This document shows, in pieces, positions 27,901-39,900 of a stretch of DNA of 64,000 bases. Under the pieces are notes generated by a model. That model was not told the origin of the DNA and ran no database searches. It saw nothing but the letters and a program-made list of their open reading frames with translations. Made by a program: the position numbers and the translations under genes. This DNA is from Siphonodentalium dalli (taxonomy: Eukaryota > Mollusca > Scaphopoda > Gadilida > Siphonodentaliidae), in assembly GCA_032622095.1 (NCBI GenBank), contig CP136064.1, positions 262,361,863-262,425,862 on the forward strand, in the 5' to 3' direction. Each line of letters begins with the position of its first letter. Position 1 is the stretch's first letter.

Positions 27901-30900
27901 CTAAAATAGACCGATCGGTCTTTCGCAGTCAGCATGCGTGTGTGATAAGGGGAACAAACATTTGCGATAAATCACAAAACAACTCTGCGAAAAATAACAA
28001 ACACCTTTGCGATAACTCGCAAACCTTTACGATAAATCTCATACAACTTTACGATAACTCTCAGACTACGTACTGTGTGATTATATTTTGCGATTTATCG
28101 CAAAGCTGTTTGAGATTTGTCGCAAATGTGTTTTGGCACTAATGGGCTTCTGTAAAATTATAAATCAGTCATCTTAAACAGGTCTGGGTTAGGATTTCCC
28201 TGACCTGTTGCCTGCACGTGGAGTAAAATTTGTCTGAAATAATCGTCTAAATTTCTTAATTTTTGTGTAAACATTATAAATCAGACATCGTAAACAGGTC
28301 TGAGTGAACAACATATCAATCTATAATTGGCCGGTCATGCTAAAATAGACAGATCGTTCATTCACAGCCAGCATGCATGTGTGATGAGGGGAGCAAATCT
28401 TTGCGATAAATCTCAAAACGACTTTGCGAAAAATCACCGTTGCGATAACTCGCAAACTTTTGCCATAAATCTCAAGCATCTTTACGATAACTCTGAAACT
28501 ACTTGGTGATTATACTTTACAATTTATCGCAAATATGTTTGAGATTTATCACAAAGGTTTGTGATTTATTGCAGATATATTATTATGCGTTGGCACTAAT
28601 GGGCTTGAACCGTATAAACATAATAAATCAGACATCTTAAACAGGTCTGGATGAACCACATATCGATCTACAAGTATAATAGCATTGTCGGGCTAAAATA
28701 GACTGATCGGTCTTTCACAGCCAACATGCATGTGAGACACGGGTAGGAAACCAATACTTAAAACAAAATTAAATCTCATCTCTTTTGCAGGACACCATAT
28801 TATTAATTATTTACTGTGAATATTCAAATTTAAAACAACTTTGCGAAAAACCAAACACTTTTGCGATAAATCCGTGTCTCCGAGATTATCCGTCATTCCG
28901 TACATATATCACATCAATATCACAACGTCACCATCGTTTCGATCAAAAGAATAGCAGACTCCATAACTGGGCGATATGTTATGCCGTATAAGAAAAATAT
29001 CAATCGTTGTGATACCACTTGACTATGGTTGAATGGCGGTACAACTGCGGTCATTCACGGCCTACAACCTTACAACCAGTCCATGCATACATCACAACAG
29101 TATAAATCAGTAGGACTATCAGTTCGTCGCAGACTCCGTAGAAACATTCAAAACAATGTTCAGCAGACTCCGAAACATGGTCACACACGTTTCGATGAAA
29201 TATGATGTATCATGAGATGAGTGACGAAGAAGACAATATCGACACACCAATTCTGACTAAATTTTCTAAGTTTCTACGTTGTTGTTGATATTGTCATGTA
29301 CTAATCACTAGTTGTTGACATCAAAGCGTTAGGGAATTATTCTCGTGTCAGTACTAAGTGTAACACCAACAGCACTGGCTTGGGGAGCTGTTGGGATGTT
29401 GTGAATAGTGACAGTCGAATTAACAACTCGAAAATATCAACATCGACCGGTGTTTGTAGTTTAACAAGTTCTCCAATTCACATTCAGACCCAAATCAAAC
29501 AGTGTTGACATTATTCCAGAACATCTACAGTACACGAAGTAACATATTTGATTCCAATTGGGCCAAATTAAAACTATTTATCATTTAAATTTTCACGCCT
29601 TCCGGCGTTGTTCAGCAACCGGAAAATTGTTTCATTTTAGGCCACACTAAAACTTCATAAGTGTACATGTCGAGGCCGAATTCGCCTTTAAATAAAAGAT
29701 GCAAACGGGTGTTGTGTCGTTTTTCTCCGTTGTTATAAGGTACTTTTAAACGATTGATCTATGACAGCGAGTCGATGAGCGGCCATTTTTTCACTTTAAT
29801 TTGATCATTTGCACACGACACTCGACATCGACACACGTGACGGTCTCACCCAATCAGCTTGGAGCCAACGATTTGGTTCTCTATCATATATAGTTTCTAC
29901 AACGTTAAACAGGTTCTAAAGGCATATATTACCATGCTTTTTGGTACTATCGGGGCTTTGGGTACTATTGCTTTATTTAAGAGTGTACAAGTAAACATGC
30001 TACATAACCTTATTGTGTCTACATGCAGGGAGTGTCATGTTACTGTTATACGGATTTCCATATGAGACAAGAAGACGAACATGCCTGCAACATTCCGTGC
30101 CCCGCAGATCCTGGGCAATCATGTGGTGGTAAAAAGAAAACGCTGGCAATATACAGACGAAACAGTAAGTAGATCGTTAATATTGTGCATTGTGAGATTC
30201 ATGTTTGTGGGACCGACATGAAACAGTAATTAGATCATTAATATTGGGCATTGTGATATTCATGTGTGTAGGATCGACATGAAACAGTAAGTATATCGTT
30301 AATATTGGGCATTGTGAGATTCATGTTTGTGGGACCGACATGAAACAGTAATTAGATCGTTAATATTGGGCATTGTGATCTTCATGTTTGTAGGACCGAC
30401 ATGCAATAGTAAGTAGATCGTTAATATTGGGCATATCATTATATGTGGTGCTCGGAATTCGGGTGATTTATAAGTGATTGTGTTTTAACACATTGTACAT
30501 ACGAACATATACTTCACAGCAAAGAGTAGCATTTAAACCGAGTCCGAATAAGAGATATGGAACAGTTCTATTATGTTTTAAAATTCGTCTAGAATCCATA
30601 GGCTGAATTGAAGTTGTCGCCCCTCACATTATCTAAACTGCTTGATTGCGCCTCTACACATATTTGGTATTGTCTTTACAGTATCAAAATATGTTGGATG
30701 GGGTCAAGGTCAGCCGTTAGCAGCAGCCAATTGTGCATGTGTGTCTGACTTTGATGATGATAAATCTATAAATTGGAAGACATCTGCGTGTGGTGTTGAA
30801 GGGCTAGCGTTGTGCTCTAACTACCGTCAGGATTACTCAGGAAATCCACAGGTTAATATCATTAGTTACTACATATTTCTTTATTTATTACTCTATTTAT

Positions 30901-33900
30901 TTCCGTCTTTGTGAACAATTTAAAGCGGCGCTAAGCCAAGCTAGATATAACGGTTTGTTTAAAATCTCCAGGGGAACGTAAACAACTAAGTACTCGATTC
31001 ACTGAACATATACATACCGGTTTTCTGAAATTAAATGGCTCGTATTATCTATTTAATTGGTGACGTCACAAAATAAACAGTTTGGCTTAAAGTTCGACCT
31101 GTGGTCATTATTAGTAAATGAAATGCTGCTGGTTACCAAAATATGGACAAACTCTATCAGAGTTAGCTCTACATCTCACAATTCTTCAATGCAAAGAAAG
31201 ATAAGTTATCTGAATCTTATGAGCTTAAAATATCGCCATTGTAGAGGGGATCTGATCTGGTTTTTATAATAATCAAAGGATATTACAATTTAGATCAATC
31301 TATTTTTATTTCGAAAGAACTTTATCTGCATAAACACGTGGACATTAGGTAACGATAACGAATTACCTTTTCATCACCAAGCGTTGTTAATGGATGGAAA
31401 CTGCATAGCTGAAACAGAATCTGACCCAGTTCAAACCATACGTGGGCTACTCATTTGTATTGTGACAGGTCACCTATTCTCTTTTGAAATCGTGACCGAG
31501 CCACAAAACGTCGCGAGATTCATTCTGCAGGTTGATGGTGATAAGTAACGGCACGTGTATTTTATTCCAGAATGAATTTAGTGTTGATGGAAGGCAAAAC
31601 TGGACGAGCTCTATTCGAGTGTGCTCAGATAAAGGTTCCGGTTGGATATTAGATGAATCTGGTATGGACTTGTCTATGAATTCAAGAGAGTTCTTTTCAG
31701 ACTGTTATTGGATCGGCCTACACAGAAATTACAGCTATATATGGACTAATGGTGAGAATTCTTTAAGAAGTCACCATCCTATCCAAATTTAAACCAAAGT
31801 AGTTGACATTTCTCAGCCAGGCAAATAAAAAAGAAATTACTTACAATCAGCTTTCCTTAGTAGTCCACAGACGTCACATCGAGTCCAAGAACACCAAAGT
31901 TAATATGATGGAAATAGGTATAAATGCATTTATTATATTTTCATCAACGTTTTACATAAAAAATCGTATCCCACTCCCAGAAGAACAAACGTGTTATTCC
32001 ACACTCAATGTGTTATCTTACTCTCAACACTGCGTCCTGATGTCATATGTTTGCGTCATTCGTTATCTTTGCGCTCAAATGTAACATAAATTACTGGTGA
32101 TGTAGCGTTAAGAACACATTAGGTCTAACGATGTCATAATAAACTGGTATCGATAATATAATAAACACAACAGTTAACTGTTCTGAGCAGCGTACCGTTT
32201 CTCCCCTCTTGTGAGTGCCTCGTAAAAACGATCCTCCGGTACGCTACTCAGAAATGTTAACTATTGTCTATATACTTTAGTGAGCTTGGCCATTATTGGA
32301 AAATGTAGAGAACATAAACTTAGTAGGCAATAGTTTCAAATTGCCACCACACGTCGGATTGTTGTTCTAACGTGACCACGAACCCCCTTGAGTGAGCAGT
32401 TAAAACAAAAATTCCACGCGTTGTGAATATTTGATACTCTGGATTACTATCGCTGTATTTGATTCATATCATATTTATTATTCTTGATTTGGTTCGCGAA
32501 TTTAACTGTTCTACAATATTGCTACGCTGGTTACTTTCAATACGTGTCCCCAACGAGTCACTAAACTATATATGAATCTATACGATGAACGTGGGTTAAC
32601 ATCTGCCGATTTTCAGCGCGCATCAGAAATAATCAAAAATAAGGACAGGCTTAAACTGAGACTGTTGGAATGTTCACTAACCAATTTTATTTTATTATTC
32701 TACGCGAAACTATACCTATTCGCGTCGTTCTCATCAGTCCCAAAGATAAATACTGGTTTAATAGTGAGATTCGGAAACAACTCAGTCAACGTGATAAAGT
32801 GAGAAAAAAGGCTATATATAGCTGAAATTCAATTGATTGGAACACTTTTAAAAAGGCGCGAAATACCCTGAATAATATGAAAAAAAGGCAAGAAAACAAT
32901 TGGAAAACAATCTTCAGTATAATCTAACACCAGCAGACTCCACGAAATACTTTTGGAAAATGGTTAATAATATTATAAACAGAACCAAAAGTGGGTCCCT
33001 ACCCCTGCTTAAGTTACCAACTGGGAACGATTCCTATGAAATGGTTGTCGACGATTTTTCGAGGGGAACTCTGGTAAATGAGTTTTATCAACAACTCCTC
33101 GCTGCCCACCGTTAAACCATACATCTTTAAGGTTGTACCTACACCCACACTTAATAACGTGCCTATAAAAACGGACGAAATATGGCAATTTCATATCTTA
33201 AACCTAACAAGGCACACGGTCATTATGGAATAAGTTCAGGAATGCTTCTTGAAACAAAATATGTCACCTTCAGCCTCTCAAAACTATGTTCTAATCATGT
33301 TTCAAACAGTGTAAATTCCCCGATGAATGGAAAACAGCAAATGTGATCCCAATATTGATAAATGACGATCGCTCAAATCCTAAGAATTATAGACCGATCT
33401 ATTTACTACACTGGCGAACGTTGTTTTTAAAGTTGTTCTTAAATATCTGTTTAATAATTTCGAGTCCAAAGGCTACTTTTTCGATTCCCAATCTGGTTTT
33501 CTTCCTGGGCATTCAACCATTTTCCAACTGTTATAACTTAACGATTGCCTTAGCCAGGCCCTCGAGAATAAAATGTATACATTTGCTGTATTGTGTGATA
33601 TATCTAAGGCGTGCGCGATTGTCTGGCTTCAGGAAAAAGATACTCGCTGGTGTCCCCAAAGGATAAATTATTGGCCCTTTCTTATTCTTATTATATATTA
33701 ATGATCTCGCTAGAAACATTAAATCTTTCGCTAGCATGTACGCGGATCACAATTGCCTCAATGCTAGCAATGAAAGTCTTCAGGGCATAGAGGATGGTGC
33801 AATTACTGACCGTGAAGCCATAAATATATGGTCGAAACAATGGCTAGTAAAATTCAATAGTAGTAACACTAAGTCCATGACATTTACTTATAGCGGTATC

Positions 33901-36900
33901 CAGCCAGACATACATCGTTTGCTCAACTGGGAAAATATAACCCAAGTAGAATCACATAAACACCTCGACCAGAACATACAGAGTGACATTAACTGGAACA
34001 AACATATCAATGAGTTATCAAAGAATATATATATGGCCGCCTTGCATATTTAAGAAAATTTAAATATTCTTTAAATAGAACAAACCCTAGACACAATTTA
34101 GACACATCGAGCGTACTGCCCCGTATGGATTATGCTGACGGGGTAGGTCGCCTCGCTATATAAGAGAATGCATTGGCCTAACAATTTTGTACAATTTTAA
34201 TAATTTTTTCTTGTATTCTTTAACAATTTTATAATTTCACCCATACAGAGCCCCAGACAAACACGAGCAGACGACACTATTCTCTATGCTTCTATATATG
34301 TGTGGGGCTCCCTGCAGGGTAATGGATGTTTTTTATTTTATGTCCTAAAAATTGTAAGAAACATTTATTTAAAAACAATGATAAAAAATTGTTAGGCCAA
34401 TGCATTCTGTTATATATTCGAGGCGACTCACGACTGGATTTGATATGACGGGTCACATATATACCTAGGTAATGATATTGCGGGTCAAACTATTACACGT
34501 CTCAGTCGATCCGTCCCTAAAATCCTCATAGAATTGCGGCTGCAGACTTTACCAAACAGAAGGGAATCCCATAGAATGAATACCATGTAGAAAATAACCA
34601 ATAATGCGACCCCTAAATACCTTCACAATCTCTTACCCTCCCGCCCCGAATCTGATGCTAGATATGATTTTAGAGATATAACAAGTTTTCCTCAATATTC
34701 GTTCAAAAGAACTGAGCATTTTTAACACACATTTTATCAAATACAACTAAGGAATGGAACACCATGTCAAAGAAAATCAAAGAATCATCATCCCTTCGTA
34801 TATTTAAAACTAAATACCTAGCGACCGATCCAGTCCTTGTGCCACCATTATATTTCAATTTCGGACATCGCGCGATAAACATACTTCATTGTAAACTTCG
34901 AAATTATTATAGCGATTTAAACGCTGACAAGTTTAGTAACTTCGTATCGGACAACCCAATTTGTCGTTGTTGTCACCCGACATAAGAAGCAAATAATTAT
35001 TTGTGTGTCTCCATTTTATACAGATCAACGATGTTTGTTGTTTCACCAACTTGCTACCCTGTGTGTAAAATATTTAAAAACTTATAGAAAACTTATAGAA
35101 CATATATAGAGAAACACCGAGAAACTCCTCCTCGGTGATACTACGCTGAATAATACACAAAACAGGAACATATTTAGGGCTGTCCAATTATACATAAGCT
35201 CGGCATTGCGGTTTGAAATTTATGTGTATACCTATAATCATCATAATAATGTTCATACCTCTGCCGCAAAATTCATGTTTTATTCCCAATACACGCACAA
35301 GCGAAAATGCACCTGAGCCGCAAACCCACGAGATGAACACCCCCCAATCAGTTGAAATAACCACCGTTATGGTTCTACACAAGACTATCTCATATATGGA
35401 TATAAGTGAAACGATGTTATACATATGAATGACTATGATTGTGTGTTCTCTGTATTTTATGTTCGTTATGTGCAAAGCAAATATGTGGGGAGAAATGTCC
35501 TCAAAATGTGTCTCAAAACCGTTGTTTGTAATGCAATAAAATATGTTTACACTAACATCTTCCAATTGCTATTTACTCCGAGGTGAGCCATACGACGTAG
35601 ATCCACTGTTTGTACAAACATTGTAATAACTATAAGTACCAGTGACATTTTACACCAACAGTAGAACCGTATACCCTGATAGGGCTTAAAGCTGAACTAA
35701 TCACTGTTTATCAAAAATCGTTTCTACGCATTTTGCATCCAACATTTCAGTGTGTGATGTGGCCATGGCCGCATGGGTTAACCAATTTGGTTGTGCTTTG
35801 GTATGTTGATAGCACAGCTTGGGTGATAGGATACTTCAATGCGAATACACCAGTATTAATGTTGCCAAGAAAGACAAAACGTAGTATATGCCCCAACACT
35901 CAGTTTAGAAATTGGGCAATACTAACTATGAAGAATAACTATTTTCTGAATCCAAGAATGGCTGTCGCTTGGAGGAAATTAATGGGTTTTATGTGTTCTT
36001 ATGGGAGGAAGTTAATGCATTTTATGTGTTCTGTCATGCTTTGATTACTATTTATGATAAGAGTGGTAGATAGTAATTCCGATAATAATGTATTATAACG
36101 TATATATATAAATCAGATGCTAACTACGACTGTATACCATTGTTCCCACAACCGCGTCTGCTATTGCTATGTGTTATTGTCATTAGCCCAATTTTACTGC
36201 ACAGGACTACCGGTGACATTGCAAGTAACAGAACAAAAGTCCATTGACGTTGAAGCAAACTGTCTTATACTGCGCAGAAATTCAACTGGTGGGTTTGGTA
36301 TTCATGACGCAGCATGCACTGAACATCACACCTTTTTATGCGAACAGCACACTCAAGGTGAGCCCACAATCGATGTCCATACACTTATTATCATTGCTCG
36401 CAAAGTTTTGAAAAATGTGATTGAACACGATTTCGCTTCCACATGAATTATCTTCCACATGATTTATCGCTCACATGATTTATCTTCCACGCATGAGCTC
36501 TATGCACATGTAACATACTGAAAAACAACTCTTCTCTAGGACACTACTCGTTCCAAGTGGCACCACCAGGGAACTTAAAGTACTCTAACCTTAACCTGCT
36601 ACATGCGTGTATCTAAGGGAACCACTCATCCAGCATGCAAACTTTCATCCATATAGCACTACAACACTACAAGTAGTGTGATCACTCCTCAGTCGTAATC
36701 GCCATTGTCCACGTCATGTTATTCCTGTGTGTATGGGGGTAAACAGTTTACTATAGCATACTGAACAATTGCCTACTCATAACTGAATCACTGATGTATG
36801 ATGAAGCCTTATGATGGTGTAGTATTTTAAACTGTTATAATGTTCATTCGATATGGAGTTCTGTATACGTATGTTCCGTCTCAAGATTTATTTTATGTTT

Positions 36901-39900
36901 TAAATTGAGAATTCGTCTCACCTCCTTACACCTATTGTGCTGAATATGCTGCATTGTGGTGGTCATACACGTGATTTAATTCATGTCCATTTTAACAATA
37001 ATCATGCAACTGATTGTTGTATATGTGTTATATTCCTCCATGTTATTCCATGTCACTGACAGTGTTGTTTGGATGATTCAGTGGCCATTATATCCCAGCC
37101 AGGCATAACTCATGATTGTCGTTCTGAAACAGGGAAACATAAGGCATAATTCACGGTTGTTTTGTCTGTAACAGCGAACACATAATAGTTATGTCACTTT
37201 CATATGTACGGTCGAATGACGACGACACAGCTTCATCGGCCCACTTTATATTGTTAGCATCATTATTCGTAGAACTAAAGTCGCAAAATAAAACACGCAA
37301 TTGGGGAATTGTCTTATAATACGCATGAAATTAATATAAGTAGATAAACATGCATAAAAATAATATCAATAAAACTTACGTGCATGATATAAATCAATTT
37401 AGTTTAAAGCCGTAAATCCTCATAGAGCTCTTAGGCTTTACATCAATACATATACAATGATGACTAGAACATAGTAAGACATATCAATTATGTACAATGA
37501 GCTGCTCATCTGGCTACCATCAGTGGGTCGGGTGATACACACGTTGAAACAGATGCGTTTTATATTTAGATGTGAACATTTTGAGCGAATGGCGTGCCAT
37601 CAAGCGATGAGGCAATTTATTCCAGAGAAATGGTGAAGCCACGGAAAAGGCCCGGTCACCAGCTGTTACGATGTCACCCGGTACAAACTGTTTAATACTC
37701 TTTAAACAATTCTGAACAATCGTGCAACTTTTATATCGTAGAGAATACAATGTAGTAAAACGAAATGAGTAGAGATCAATCGTGGTGAAAAGCAATGGGT
37801 CAATTGGTTCAGTCGACTCATTGTGCGGAAACTCAGCGGGCAACAAGGCTAGCTATGGCATAGTAATCATCACGACCAATTGTCACCAAACTCCACCGTA
37901 ATAAATTGTCAAACATACTATGACATCGCTACTGTGGTACGTGTGTCCGCGACGATTATAATAAATCAATTCTGCCTATGTCACTCCCTCATAGTAAACA
38001 AGGCTGATCTTTTAAACTGTTTGTCTATATTTTATTATTTTAACATTATTTTTGTCTAAATAAAACATCTACCAACTTTTATTCTCTGTCACCAAAAGTG
38101 TTGATTGCAGGCATCATTGGTCAAAAAAGATTCATAGCTGGACAATATACTGAACCGTTTCTGATACTGAAACAACGTTGATTTTCTAACGTAATAATTT
38201 GAGTGTTGAATTTAGAAAATTGCCGAATATTTATCTTGAAGCCGAAAATGTTACAATTGTTAAACAACTAAAATCAGTGACTTATCTGGTTAACCAAATT
38301 GCACATTGAAGTGGTAACTAAGTGACGTGTTATAACCGAGACAATGTGCACAGATTGTATCACTATATTACGGCAACGTAGAACCGCCACACCCTCGTTT
38401 GTTACTAAACTTGTTTAAACAGTAACAGACGAGGAGGTGGCGGTTCTATGTTGCTGTAATATATACTCACAGCGGATAAACCGTACAAACACATAATCGG
38501 AAGTAACTTTCGACTAGGCGAGAAAATTCTATATACAAAATACTGCAGAAGAATCAAAACAACACCATAAAAGCAAGTTTTCAGACCGGATAGACGGTTT
38601 CCCAACAGCTATAAACGTAAGTATATATTGTACATACACATTTGCCGATCGCAAGAGTGCTTCATTTGAGCGAATGACTCTTTTTATAGAAAATAATTTT
38701 CTCGCAAAAATTCCCTCTTCAAATGTCATTTGAACACATAAACAGCATCTATTGGAAATACTACTATATTGTAACGGAAAGACCGTTATGTTTGCAACAA
38801 ATATTGAAATGACCTTGGCTCGGGTGTATTCACAACCAGAAATTAGAGACGCTTTATTTGGACAACCCACTCGTCTGTCTCTGTACGCATAGTTGTGTAT
38901 GACGACTGTCACCAGTTGCGACGTTGTACAGGGAACCGTACAGTAATGATATGTTCATTTGGACCCATTTAAACATAGTTATGTCTTCAATTGTCACGCC
39001 ATTGAACTTATAGACTGTGTCTGATTCAAACAATGTATTCTTATTTACATCTAGCGACTTTTATTCGACTCCGCAAGTAACAAAACTGTATTTTGAGTGG
39101 GGATATAATGTTATGTTATGTGATGAAATTGTGTTACGTGTGAATTTACTAACGAAAGCTACAGGTCGTATGTGCAACATCGCCTTATATTTGCGGTGAT
39201 GTGGCGAAGTAACTGCGAGTGGCTACTTGGGTATCATTACATGTATTTTGACAGGCCAGTCCAGAAAAGTTCAACAAGTTGCAAGTCTTCGAGTTGCACC
39301 TCTTTGATTGTAATTTTTCAGTAGAGACTAACTGGCAAACGATTGGAGAAAATTATTCCCCCACCTTGCCCATTGGTAGATTCATAGATTCATATTGAAA
39401 ACCCAAAAATAATAGAGTGAGTAGATAGCGCCCCACATCATCAAGTCCCTAGATACAGGACTATTTATATATGCCCACATTTACGACAAACATGGACGTA
39501 ATTTGCCTGGCCCACCGGTGATTTTTAAATATTTTAAAATAATAGTTTTGTCCAAAACATTTGCTGAAATGTTTACTCGAAATTCTACATTTCTCTAAAA
39601 ATATTCGAGTAAATTTTGTAAACAATTATTGTTTGCAAAATAGCAAATTAAATGCATAGCATCGTTAATCGTAATAAACACCTCAAAATAATAAGTCCCC
39701 CTCATATATTACCCTATATCTCATGTGCTATTCGTCCGGTCGTGTTAAAATTTTGAACGCATGGAAACATGGTAAATGCAGTACATTGCGATACTTAATT
39801 ATCCCGATAGTTTTTTAACCTTCCTCTGATTGTACTTTATTGGACAATTTACCATTTTCAAAATAACAGTTTCAACTTTCACCCTCAACTGAATCGTGTG

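Noticed and set aside
27942-28509. Two similar ORFs rich in CDKSQN.. and CDNSQT.. motifs
   Set aside because: They are translations of the GCGATAAATCGCAAA array, so the similarity is due to the DNA repeat.
27560-28800. CRISPR-like array
   Set aside because: Repeats are degenerate, in both orientations and without regular unique spacers; the DNA is clearly animal.
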